A DNA stretch of 64,000 nt from positions 62,001-126,000 of the forward strand of contig NZ_AUUU01000020.1 in assembly GCF_002760435.1 (NCBI RefSeq), read 5' to 3'. Shown in pieces: positions 36,388 to 44,362 of the stretch (positions within the stretch are counted from its first letter, which is position 1; each line of letters starts with the position of its first letter). The position numbers and the translations under genes were made by a program. Below the pieces are notes generated by a model. It did not search any database. It had not been told where the DNA came from and worked only from the letters and a program-made list of their open reading frames with translations. This DNA comes from Clostridium sp. LS (GTDB taxonomy: Bacteria > Bacillota > Clostridia > Clostridiales > Clostridiaceae).

Positions 36388-36551
36388 AATAATAATGAAT
36401 TCAGACACATCAGATAATTCAATGTACTTTAAAAGATGAATATTATTCAATAAGCACTTATCATCATGGAGATATTTATGTTAGCTCTGTATTTCCAGAG
36501 TTGAAAATCGATTTAAAAGATATTTTTAATGATATGAACGAGGAGACGTAA
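36388..36551 (+). pseudogene. Internally deleted Uma2 gene copy
   Basis: The left 28 bp repeat 32861-32888 of the intact Uma2 gene, and the right 136 bp repeat its last 115 bp with a changed 3' end. The roughly 302 bp between are missing. Both edges carry AT at the junction, so the deletion may be microhomology-mediated. The deletion length is not a multiple of three, so the frame is broken. Translated from its right part, ISTYHHGDIYVSSVFPELKI is nearly identical to the intact copy. The relic ends just before the GTG start of the next Uma2 gene. Confidence 0.8.
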
Positions 36552-36553
36552 TT

Positions 36554-37129
36554 GTGGAATTCGATGAAATTAAACAATCTCTACTGAAAGAGGAATGGAT
36601 TGATAATATAAAATATATGTCCACAGGGCCTAGATATAATCATATAGAAATACAAGGAGAATTATATTTACAACTAAGAAATTATTTTAAAAAATCGTGT
36701 AATGTTTCAATAGAAGCTTCTTTATTTTTAACTAAAGAGGACCCATCAATTATTAAAGCTGATAAAAATTCAATTGATAATTTAATAAAATTAAAAAAAG
36801 CTGAATTAGCCCCTGATGTTGCGGTTTATTGTGACAAGAGCCAAGTTTTTTACAGAGGTTATATAGGTATTCCTCAGTTAATTATAGAGGTATTGAGTCC
36901 ATCAAACTCAGACGATGATCTTATTGTAAAAAAAGATTTATATGAAGAATATGGAGTGCCGGAATATTGGATTGTATCACCAATGAGTAGAAAAATATGG
37001 ATTTATTCATTAGTAGAGAATAAATATGAGTTAAAGCATAGTTGCACATTAAATGATAAATTCAAATCTGTAAGATTTGAAGATTTAGAAATAGATTTAT
37101 CAGAAGTTGAATTAATAGATGAAGAGTAA
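36554..37129 (+). CDS. Uma2-family (DUF820) putative endonuclease
   Basis: 191 residues. The Uma2 fold is clear: LAPDVAVYCD, QLIIEVLSPSNSDDD, and VKKDLYEEYGVPEYWIV. The last keeps the usual WIV, unlike the copy at 32769. GPRYNHIEIQGEL is the usual early helix region. The start is GTG 36554, preceded by GAGGAGACG. It is not a recent duplicate of 32769; the two belong to different branches of the family. A strong terminator follows 13 bp after the stop. Role unknown. Confidence 0.8.
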   Translation: MEFDEIKQSLLKEEWIDNIKYMSTGPRYNHIEIQGELYLQLRNYFKKSCNVSIEASLFLTKEDPSIIKADKNSIDNLIKLKKAELAPDVAVYCDKSQVFYRGYIGIPQLIIEVLSPSNSDDDLIVKKDLYEEYGVPEYWIVSPMSRKIWIYSLVENKYELKHSCTLNDKFKSVRFEDLEIDLSEVELIDEE

Positions 37130-37142
37130 TAAATAAAATGCA

Positions 37143-37179
37143 GGAAAGCAGATGAGCCGATTAGCTCACCTGCTTTCTT
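37143..37179 (+). terminator. Intrinsic terminator after the second Uma2 gene
   Basis: Stem GAAAGCAG-A-TGAGC with GCTCA-C-CTGCTTTC (one mismatch) and a short loop, then TTA. It marks the end of the polysaccharide region. Confidence 0.75.
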
Positions 37180-37411
37180 AATCAAAGGAGAGATATTTTT
37201 TATTTAAGCTATTTCATATTGAGTAACTTTTCTTTCAGTTAATTTAGCAGAGCCTTTTTAACAAAGGGCTCAGACTTTGTAGTGAATACATTTTTTTATT
37301 TGTTTTTTTGCAAGGATTATGTGAGAGGATATAGATTTAATAATGCATATTGCAATTACAGTAGAAAATTACGATTTAAGAGTAGTTTAATACTTTAATT
37401 ATGTAAGGATA
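37180..37411. other. Non-coding stretch before the surface-protein island
   Basis: No supported gene. A small hairpin (GAGCC at 37250-37254, GGCTC at 37267-37271) has no clean T run after it. Together with the terminator upstream and the promoter downstream, the gap is about 350 bp. Confidence 0.4.
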
Positions 37412-37420
37412 TGTTATAAT
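37412..37420 (+). promoter_or_regulatory. Extended -10 promoter
   Basis: TGT followed directly by TATAAT (37415-37420). The -35 region is poor, as is common with extended -10 elements. The expected leader is about 55 nt, ending in an AGGAGGG site before ATG 37481. Confidence 0.5.
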
Positions 37421-37480
37421 ACTAAATATGTAGCATATTTCATAAATGATGAAAAATAGGGGAATTCAGGAGGGAAAAAT

Positions 37481-39220
37481 ATGTTCAAAAGAGTAAATAA
37501 GATAACATCTTTGTTAGTAGCTGTTGCGGCAGCAGTCTCAGTAATGCCGGTAGGGGTAAGTGCCGCAAGCACTGAGAAAATAAAATCAGAAAATGGAGAA
37601 ATATATAATGCTGTAGCATATAAAGATGGAAATTTTTACATAAGCGGAAAACCAAGTAAAAAGAATGATGCTGCTTATTATTTAAGTAATGGAAAGTATT
37701 CAGAGTTAAAGGATGTAAATTCTGAAGATAAGGCTGAAGCTTATGGAACTAAGTATGTTGAGGTAAATGGCGGAGATAATTATGTTGACCTAACAAGCGG
37801 TAAGGTAAGTGACGAGGAAATAAGAAATAAAAACTTAGATGATGTTGCAGTGGCACTACGAAGCAAGATTAAATCTGACAACGATGGAAGATATGATGAT
37901 AGTGATGCAAAGAATGTTCACGATATAACTGAACTTCCAAAAGCTAAGTTTTCAGAAGGCTGGTATTCAGCAGAGTACGAAATAAAGTCAGTTGATGAAA
38001 GCACAAACGGTGGAGCGACTAACTTTAGCGTTTATACTGATAAAAGTGGAAAATACATTGATGCAGATTATAATTTGGGAAAAATAAAGGTTAAATTAAG
38101 CAACAGTAAAACAGCTACAATTGAAAATACAAGCGACTCGGATGATGATGTAAGAGGAAGTGTTAAAGATGCTAAAGTTATTGGACAAGATTCGAGTAAT
38201 ATATATAGATTGGCAACTATTACTTTAAAATCTACAGCTTCAGATGCAACTATTAGAGAAGTCAATGGAATAACTTTAACTGATGCTACGGATGCTTATA
38301 CCTTATCTTCAGATAAAACAAGTGTAAGTTTTGAGGCTATTCAGGTTATATCAAAAGATCAAGCTTCTAAAAAGGTGGATGGAATAAAATATGCAAGAAC
38401 TGTAGCTACTTATGCACTTGCAGATGCAGATGGTAAAAAGATAGATTTATTGAATGAAGAGGATACTTCATTTACAATTGCAGATGGAAAATTAGTTAAT
38501 TATAAAATTAATAGTGATGAAGTTGAAGCTGAAACTATTGGATTAAAATATAAAAGCTCAGATTATTATATTGAAGTAAAAGGTGATGACAAGGTAAAAC
38601 TTCAAGATGGAGAAAATTCAGTTGATATTGATAGTGAGGGGAATTTGTGGGCATTATCGGATGATACAATTTATAAATTCGATAATAACAAAGATTTTGA
38701 AAAAGCTTACAATGTAGATAAGGAGTACACTAATATTTCAGTGTACGATAAGGATAATCTAGTTGTTTGGAGTTCAAATGATGAAATATATTCAATAGTA
38801 GAAAAGGCAGCAACATCAGATGATGCTGACTCAACTGATACGGATGCTAATACTAATGCAGGTAATACTACTACAAATAATAATGCTAATCAAACACCAA
38901 CATCTAATACAGTAAAAGCAGGTTGGGTTCAAGACTTAAATGGTGCTTGGAGCTACAATAATGCAGATGGAACTAAATATAAAGGCTGGTTATCTTCCGG
39001 CAGCAATTGGTACTATATAGATGATAATGCAATAATGTCTACAGGTTGGAAATTAGTTAATAACAAGTGGTATTATTTGGATAAGGTTTCGGGAGCTATG
39101 CATACAGGCTGGTTAAATGATAACGGAACTTGGTATTATCTAAATGCATCAGGTGAAATGCTTACAAATACAACAGTAGGCAGCTATAAACTAGGAGCAA
39201 ATGGAGCTTGGATTAAGTAA
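37481..39220 (+). CDS. Secreted wall-binding protein, paralog of the 40363 gene
   Basis: 579 residues. A signal peptide spans 1-29 (VAAAVSVMPVGVSA). The large N-terminal region (30-450) has no family I recognise. It shows repeated 'sequence-blade' phrases such as YKDGNFYISGKP and IDSEGNLWALSDDTIYKF, which hint at a beta-propeller or similar fold. Its last part (DEEDTSF, NLWAL, TIYKFD, NVDKEYTNISVYDKDNLVVW) aligns with the protein at 40363. An Asp/Thr/Asn linker leads to about five wall-binding repeats, ending GANGAWIK. The ribosome binding site is AGGAGGG. The stop codon lies within a long hairpin that is repeated behind the paralog. Confidence 0.85.
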   Translation: MFKRVNKITSLLVAVAAAVSVMPVGVSAASTEKIKSENGEIYNAVAYKDGNFYISGKPSKKNDAAYYLSNGKYSELKDVNSEDKAEAYGTKYVEVNGGDNYVDLTSGKVSDEEIRNKNLDDVAVALRSKIKSDNDGRYDDSDAKNVHDITELPKAKFSEGWYSAEYEIKSVDESTNGGATNFSVYTDKSGKYIDADYNLGKIKVKLSNSKTATIENTSDSDDDVRGSVKDAKVIGQDSSNIYRLATITLKSTASDATIREVNGITLTDATDAYTLSSDKTSVSFEAIQVISKDQASKKVDGIKYARTVATYALADADGKKIDLLNEEDTSFTIADGKLVNYKINSDEVEAETIGLKYKSSDYYIEVKGDDKVKLQDGENSVDIDSEGNLWALSDDTIYKFDNNKDFEKAYNVDKEYTNISVYDKDNLVVWSSNDEIYSIVEKAATSDDADSTDTDANTNAGNTTTNNNANQTPTSNTVKAGWVQDLNGAWSYNNADGTKYKGWLSSGSNWYYIDDNAIMSTGWKLVNNKWYYLDKVSGAMHTGWLNDNGTWYYLNASGEMLTNTTVGSYKLGANGAWIK

Positions 39221-39270
39221 GACTCCAAATATTTGATTTGGATAGTCTTACTTACTCTGTGAGCAAATAA
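39215..39270 (+). repeat. Hairpin-forming 3' element, copy 1
   Basis: AAGTAAGACT (39215-39224) plus CCAAAT (39225-39230) pairs with ATTTGG (39236-39241) and AGTCTTACTT (39244-39253): a 16-bp stem with a 2-nt bulge. It overlaps the stop codon of the 37481 gene. The following ACTCTGTGAGCAAATAAGACTC repeats part of the 5' arm. The same arrangement follows the paralog at 42040. There is no T run, so it is not a classical terminator. Confidence 0.75.
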
Positions 39271-39291
39271 GACTCTAAAAGGAAGTACTTT

Positions 39292-39328
39292 AACTGGGAT
39301 GAAATTAACAGTTTTATCCTGGTTTTTT
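39292..39328 (+). terminator. Intrinsic terminator after the 37481 gene
   Basis: Stem AACTGGGAT (39292-39300) with ATCCTGGTT (39316-39324), two wobble pairs, then a T tract. Confidence 0.6.
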
Positions 39329-39344
39329 GTTTTATTAAAATATA

Positions 39345-39659
39345 GTATGGGATATAATTAGAGACAGCCTTATTCAGAGATTTGAATTTACCTACGAACT
39401 TACGCACAAGACACTGAAAGAATTTATGAAGTACCTAGGAGTAACTCTTGAAAATTCCTTTCTAAGAACTATCTTTAAAAAAGCGTACGTAAATAATTTA
39501 ATAAGTGCTGACAAAGTTTGGATTAGTTTACTAGAGGATAGAAATTCCACGTCACATATGTATAATGAGAGTTTAACTGATGAAGTTGCAAAAAGAATAG
39601 TAGAAGAATATATTGATGCAATAGGTGTATTGATATTAAATTTAGAAAAATTGTTATAA
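39345..39659 (+). pseudogene. Truncated nucleotidyltransferase substrate-binding (HI0074-like) gene
   Basis: The frame reads DSLIQRFEFTYELTHKTLKE, then SADKVWISLLEDRNSTSHMY, both hallmarks of the HEPN-like antitoxin/substrate-binding partner of small MNT nucleotidyltransferases. The conserved 30-40 N-terminal residues are missing and no ATG or ribosome binding site precedes the conserved part. The first ATG (39426) would start in the middle of the domain. No MNT gene is adjacent. It is best read as a 5'-truncated relic, although a short 77-residue product from 39426 cannot be excluded. Confidence 0.65.
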
Positions 39660-39688
39660 TTTAATTTAGAAATATTTTGAGATAAATT

Positions 39689-39735
39689 AGAAACGTTCTT
39701 ATGTTTGTAATAAGTTAAAAGAGCGCTTCTTTTTT
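39689..39735 (+). terminator. Terminator after the HI0074-like relic
   Basis: Stem AGAAACGTTCTT (39689-39700) with AAGAGCGCTTCT (39719-39730), one mismatch and one wobble, then a run of T. Confidence 0.6.
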
Positions 39736-40232
39736 TATATATTTATGTAGGTAATAAAATTAAAGTTCGTGTTAATTTTAAATATGATACCAAAAATGAA
39801 AAGTAAGTATGTATATATATTAGGACAGCAAGAATTAAATCACAAGAGATTTATAATTTTAAAATAAATGTCGATATTTTAAATATTTAGTCGAATCATT
39901 AAGCTGTTGTTAAGGTAAAGATAATAAAATAATATCTGACGGAAAGAAATTATAGCACCTAAAATTGAAGAAAGTGTTGTATATAATAAGGGGAATAGAT
40001 AACTTTGAATAAAATATATTAAATGGTTGTGTAAAAATGTTCTTGTTATTTTCGAGTAATAACTATAAGAAAGTGTCTTTTATTGTTCCGATATTTGTAA
40101 AAAATGTAACCTATTTTTAGCAATATAGTATGTAAATTGACATGATAAGGATATTTTTAGATAAATAAAAATATTTGATTCAAAAAATATTAAAAAAAAC
40201 TCCATTTAAATACAAAAATTCAACAAAAAGTG
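39736..40232. other. Long non-coding region upstream of a major surface-protein gene
   Basis: About 500 bp with no credible gene on either strand. A TTGACA at 40137-40142 has only a poor -10 (around 40158). The sequence may carry regulatory sites for the strong promoter that follows, but no clear operator or riboswitch can be recognised. Confidence 0.4.
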
Positions 40233-40261
40233 TAGACAATATTATATAAAGTTGCTATAAT
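40233..40261 (+). promoter_or_regulatory. Strong promoter of the 40363 surface-protein gene
   Basis: TAGACA (40233-40238), 17 bp, TATAAT (40256-40261). The leader of about 95 nt is A-rich with repeated AAACCAAA-type words and ends in AGGAGGAA before ATG 40363. Leader and codon choice fit high expression. Confidence 0.7.
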
Positions 40262-40362
40262 AATATTCGTAAACCAAATTAATATTCAAAAACCAAAATA
40301 TTATTTCTAAACTAAATAATTACTAATAAACCAAAAGATAAAACTTTAGGAGGAATATACAA

Positions 40363-42045
40363 ATGATAAAAAGAATGAGTAAAGCAACATCAATATTAGT
40401 AGCTGCGGCTGCAGTAGTTTCATTAATACCTGCAACTGGTGTTAGTGCAGCAACAAAAACATTAGAAACAAAACAAGGAACTATCGAAAATGCTATAGCG
40501 TTTGACGGTGGAAAATATATCTTCGAAGGATATAAAACTGATAATGATCAAAGTGGTCTATACTTTAATGCTGGAGATGCAGACAAGCAAGTAAATAACA
40601 CTAATGGTGATAGCATCACAGGTGATACTGTAGAAAAATATGGTAGCGAATATGCTAAAGTTCAAGATGGAAGCGATGAATACTTAGTTGATTTAGCAAA
40701 TGGAAAAGTTTTAGATAATAATGCATCAGACAATAATTCAATCGTTTCAACTAAATTAAAATCAACTTTAGCTAAGACTGATAGATATAGTGGAGTAACA
40801 GGTGTATCATTGACTCAAGTTGATGGAAGTCAATTTGGAGATGTTTGGTATTCATACTCAACAACTACAAGTGGCGGAGCATCATTCAATGGATATGTTA
40901 ATGATGCAGGAAAATATATCGATACTGATGATACTGCAAATATGTATGTAACTACAGGAACTGGAACTGCAGCAAAGACAATAAAAGTTGAAGAATTTAA
41001 CAAAGCAAATACAGGAAGCAACGTTGTTGTAACTATTAGCCATGTTACTGAACTTGCTCAAGATAAAGATTACTTATATAGATTAGTAGATGTTAATATT
41101 ACTGGTGGAGCAAAATCAACAGCTACTTATATTCAAAAGATTTCTAAAGCTCAAGGAACAACAAAAGATAAAGCTTATCTTCCAAACAGCGTAACTTCAT
41201 ATGAAGTGGCATCTTCTTATAATTCAGATGATGCAGCTGCAGCAAATACAGCTATTCATGATACTGATACATCATTTAGAGTTATAAATGGAACTATTTA
41301 TGCTATTAAAAATGATGGAAGCAAGGTTACTATAAATACTATTAAATTAAAGAAAGATAAAGTTGTTGCAACAGGAGATACTACAAACACTAAATTAGAT
41401 GTTTATTTAGCAGAAAAAGATGTTAAACAAGATCAAGATATAGCTGGAAGTGATGCAGTATCAATTGATGTAGACGGCAACGTATGGGCATTAAACAAAG
41501 GAACAATTTATAAATTCGATGGAAGCAATTTCAATGCTGTTTATACTGTTGATAGATCATTCAACTCTTTAGATGTATATAATGCAGATAGTTTAGTCGC
41601 TTGGGAAGCAGGACAAGATGCTTATGCAGTAGTAGATAACAGTCAAGCTACTACTACTCCTCCAGTTACAACTCCAGTAGTAAACAAAGGGTGGGTTAAA
41701 ACTGATGCAGGTTGGACATTCTATGCTGCTGATGGAACTCAAACTAAAGGACAATGGGTTAACGATGGTGGAGTTTGGTACTACATCAAAGCTGATGGAA
41801 TCATGGCTACAGGCTGGATTCAAGATGGTGGTAACTGGTACTACTTAAATGGATCAGGAGCTATGAAAACTGGTTGGGTTAACGACAATGGAACTTGGTA
41901 CTTCTTAAAATCTTCAGGAGCTATGGCTACAGGTTGGATTCAAGATGGAAGTAACTGGTACTTCTTAAACGGATCAGGAGCAATGCTTGCTAATACAACT
42001 GTTAATGGATATAAATTAGGAGCTTCAGGAGCTTGGATTAAGTAA
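40363..42045 (+). CDS. Probably abundant secreted wall-binding protein
   Basis: 560 residues. The signal peptide is 1-29 (AAAAVVSLIPATGVSA). Residues 30-430 form an unknown ectodomain paralogous to that of the 37481 protein. DTDTSFRVINGTIYAIKNDG, VDGNVWALNKGTIYKFDG and VYNADSLVAWEAG recur in the same order. A short Thr/Pro linker (TTTPPVTTPV) precedes about five wall-binding repeats of the type GGNWYYLNGSGAMKTGW. Codon use is more C- and G-containing at third positions than in neighbouring genes. The promoter and AGGAGG site are strong. Together these suggest a major surface protein, perhaps a coat-forming one; this is inference. Confidence 0.85.
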   Translation: MIKRMSKATSILVAAAAVVSLIPATGVSAATKTLETKQGTIENAIAFDGGKYIFEGYKTDNDQSGLYFNAGDADKQVNNTNGDSITGDTVEKYGSEYAKVQDGSDEYLVDLANGKVLDNNASDNNSIVSTKLKSTLAKTDRYSGVTGVSLTQVDGSQFGDVWYSYSTTTSGGASFNGYVNDAGKYIDTDDTANMYVTTGTGTAAKTIKVEEFNKANTGSNVVVTISHVTELAQDKDYLYRLVDVNITGGAKSTATYIQKISKAQGTTKDKAYLPNSVTSYEVASSYNSDDAAAANTAIHDTDTSFRVINGTIYAIKNDGSKVTINTIKLKKDKVVATGDTTNTKLDVYLAEKDVKQDQDIAGSDAVSIDVDGNVWALNKGTIYKFDGSNFNAVYTVDRSFNSLDVYNADSLVAWEAGQDAYAVVDNSQATTTPPVTTPVVNKGWVKTDAGWTFYAADGTQTKGQWVNDGGVWYYIKADGIMATGWIQDGGNWYYLNGSGAMKTGWVNDNGTWYFLKSSGAMATGWIQDGSNWYFLNGSGAMLANTTVNGYKLGASGAWIK

Positions 42046-42240
42046 GACTCCAAATCTATGATTTGGTCAGTCGAACTTACTCTGTGAGCAAGTAAGACTC
42101 CAAAAGTGAATGCCCAAATTTTATATTTGGAAACATGAACTTTCCCTGTGGGCATCTTTGATTCGGGTAGTTTAGAGTGGTGAATTGTGAGTCGAGTTTG
42201 TTTGCTCTTTCTTGAACTCACCCCTCTACCACACTAAAGA
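42040..42240 (+). other. Structured 3' region, hairpin element copy 2 and further stems
   Basis: The first 60 bp repeat the element behind the 37481 gene: AAGTAAGACTCCAAAT, a loop, then ATTTGG and AGTCGAACTT. AAGTAAGACTCCAAA then occurs a second time at 42090. Further stems follow. ATGCCCA (42110-42116) pairs with TGGGCAT (42149-42155) around an inner CCAAAT/TTTGG pair. TTTAG-A-GTGGT (42171-42181) pairs with ACCAC-A-CTAAA (42228-42238), enclosing GTGAGT/ACTCAC. No protein is supported. It may be a stable 3' UTR or a processed RNA. Confidence 0.5.
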
Positions 42241-42339
42241 TAAAAATTTACTTCTTGTCTATTACTATTAATATACGAAGTAAATATAGATAACTAAAGA
42301 CAAAAGGTTTAAGACTTTAAGTCTTAAAACAAAAGAAAG

Positions 42340-42385
42340 AACTGTTACTTGTGATTTTAAATAATTGCAGTAACAGTTTTTTTTT
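42340..42385 (+). terminator. Intrinsic terminator
   Basis: Perfect 10-bp stem AACTGTTACT (42340-42349) with AGTAACAGTT (42369-42378), then nine T. It lies about 300 bp after the 40363 gene, so the structured region at 42040-42240 would be transcribed. A palindromic TTAAGAC/GTCTTAA hairpin lies just upstream (42309-42327). Confidence 0.85.
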
Positions 42386-42537
42386 GTTCGGAGTACAGTC
42401 AATCATGTGTGTAGTTACCATTTTCACAAAAAATTAATATAAAATTAAGATTTTTAGGAATAAACCTAAGTTTACAGTAAAGTATTATAATGATAACATT
42501 ATTATATTAAGATAAGTGGGAATAAAGGGGACGAAAT

Positions 42538-43962
42538 ATGAATAAGACTATTAAAAGAAGAATTGTAGTTGTGTTTATTACTTGCATATTCGCATTTATA
42601 AAACTTAACTGTTTAAATTCAACTGCAATAAAAGCTTATGCTGATCAAAAGCCTCAATTAAAAAACGTCTATTTTAGTGAAGGAGATGATATCGACTTTT
42701 ATGCAGATGTGTATTCTTACATAGTGGACGTTGATAAAGACGTTGATAAAGCGTTTATTAAGGCCAAGCCTGATGATCCTTTAGATATAGTGACAGTCAA
42801 TGGAAAAACAGTAACAAAAGATAATTCTTATAAACAAGACATAGTGTTAGAAAATGGGAAAAATACAATAAAAATTGAAGTCCAAGATGATAAAACTAAC
42901 AGTAAATCAACATATTTTGTTTACGTATATAGAGGTGGTAAAGATGCGGTTTATCTAGAGGACATTCTTATAAATGATAGTACTATCGGATTTGAGCCAA
43001 GCATTAATTCTTATAACATAGAACTCGATCAAGGAACTAATATAGTAGAACTAGGCACGATTCCGGTTGATGAGAACCACTCAATTATTGTTAATGGACA
43101 GCAACTAAGTACAACAAATTCCATTAAATTAAAATTTGATGGAATAGGCAAATATACTCTAAATATAGATGTTGGAGATAAAGATACTGGGAGAACAGGA
43201 AAATATTCTTTAAATATATATCTAGGTATTCCTGTATCCCCTAATGTTTCAGATTCCATTAACCAGGTATTAAAACCTAATCAATGGATTATAGTCAATG
43301 GAAGATGGAGATATAATGATGCTCTTGGAAATTGCTTGAAAAATAGGTGGTTTTACGATGATAAGTATAAAGCCTACTTCCACTTTAACAATAGAGGAAA
43401 TATGCAAACTGGTTGGATAGAAGATGATGATAATTGGTACTATTTAGGCACTAAAGGTGAAATGCAGACAGGATGGGTATTCTATGAAAATGAATGGTAC
43501 TATTTAGATTCAAATGGAGTAATGCAAACAGGCTGGGTTGAAGATAATGGTAATTGGTATTACTTAAGAAGAGATGGAAGTATGGCAACTGGATGGATTG
43601 TTAATTTAGACCAATGGTATTATCTAAATTCTAGTGGAGCAATGGAGACTGGTTGGATATACTATGGAAAGGAATGGTATTTGTTAGGTTCTTCAGGGGC
43701 TATGCAAACAGGCTGGGCTGAATATGATGGTGAATGGTATTATTTAAATCCAGATGGAAGTATGAAATCTGGAGAATGGGTGTACGATGATGGTAAGTGG
43801 TACTATATAAATTATTATGGCAATATGAGACGAGGATGGTTAAATGTAGATGATAAGTATTTTTATTATTTTAATGAAGATGGAACAATGCAGACAAGTC
43901 CTAAAACAATAGATGGATATACTTATTATTTCAATAACGATGGTTCGGTCGATTTTGGTTAA
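42538..43962 (+). CDS. Secreted wall-binding protein with cadherin-like domains
   Basis: 474 residues. A signal peptide covers 1-37 (cleavage near AYA-DQ). Two cadherin-like beta-sandwich domains follow. The first, at about 40-130, closes with YFVYVYRGG; the second, at about 132-232, closes with YSLNIYLG. A long tail of about ten wall-binding repeats (245-474) fills half the protein, with cores such as ENEWYYLDSNGVMQTGWV. The family resemblance to the proteins at 165 and 1514 is clear, including the NTWYYD-type degenerate first repeat (NRWFYDDKYKAYFHF). The number of repeats is about double theirs. It is separated from the upstream gene by a terminator and a weak promoter-like TTTACA (42471)/TAACAT (42494). 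Confidence 0.87.
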   Translation: MNKTIKRRIVVVFITCIFAFIKLNCLNSTAIKAYADQKPQLKNVYFSEGDDIDFYADVYSYIVDVDKDVDKAFIKAKPDDPLDIVTVNGKTVTKDNSYKQDIVLENGKNTIKIEVQDDKTNSKSTYFVYVYRGGKDAVYLEDILINDSTIGFEPSINSYNIELDQGTNIVELGTIPVDENHSIIVNGQQLSTTNSIKLKFDGIGKYTLNIDVGDKDTGRTGKYSLNIYLGIPVSPNVSDSINQVLKPNQWIIVNGRWRYNDALGNCLKNRWFYDDKYKAYFHFNNRGNMQTGWIEDDDNWYYLGTKGEMQTGWVFYENEWYYLDSNGVMQTGWVEDNGNWYYLRRDGSMATGWIVNLDQWYYLNSSGAMETGWIYYGKEWYLLGSSGAMQTGWAEYDGEWYYLNPDGSMKSGEWVYDDGKWYYINYYGNMRRGWLNVDDKYFYYFNEDGTMQTSPKTIDGYTYYFNNDGSVDFG

Positions 43963-44362
43963 GGTAATCTAGAGTTAAATCTATGATTTTTTATAAATTA
44001 AACTTGGTCGAGGTATGTGTCGAATATTCGTTAAAAATTTAGAATAATAGTTAAAAAGGAACCAACATTTCCAAAAATATTTGTATATTATAATAGAAAG
44101 ATTAAGGTGTGTATATGAATGTAGTTTCAAATCACACCTTAAATTATATAAATAAGCTTTATATCATTTTCTAAGCAATTATGCACATTTGTGGTAAAAA
44201 TTGCTTCGAGAAATATCCATGTAAGTATTAGGTATTCACTAAAGAATATTGGAAAGCATGCGAAAATAATGGTATCATATATATTAGTTAGAATGTCGAA
44301 AGATATTATCAAATAAATCAAATTATTATGCATCTAAGAAGCACAAACGGGGGGACATATTA
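43963..44362. other. Intergenic region with one hairpin
   Basis: No gene supported. TTAAGGTGTG (44102-44111) pairs with CACACCTTAA (44133-44142) in a perfect 10-bp stem, without a clear T run; it may terminate the upstream transcript poorly or act as an operator. The end of the gap carries GGGGGGAC before ATG 44363. Confidence 0.45.

Noticed and set aside
39426-39659. A complete 77-residue gene starting at the ATG
   Set aside because: Family-typical coding sequence extends upstream of this ATG in the same frame, so the ATG is internal to an older gene whose beginning is lost.
41686-42030. Regularly spaced DNA repeats that could suggest a CRISPR-like array
   Set aside because: The period of about 60 bp equals one wall-binding repeat of 20 residues, and the frame is open throughout. 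These are protein repeats.
41940-42221. Minus-strand frame of 93 codons behind the 40363 gene
   Set aside because: It covers the structured 3' region and the repeat-encoding end of the gene. Its composition and lack of a ribosome binding site argue against a protein.
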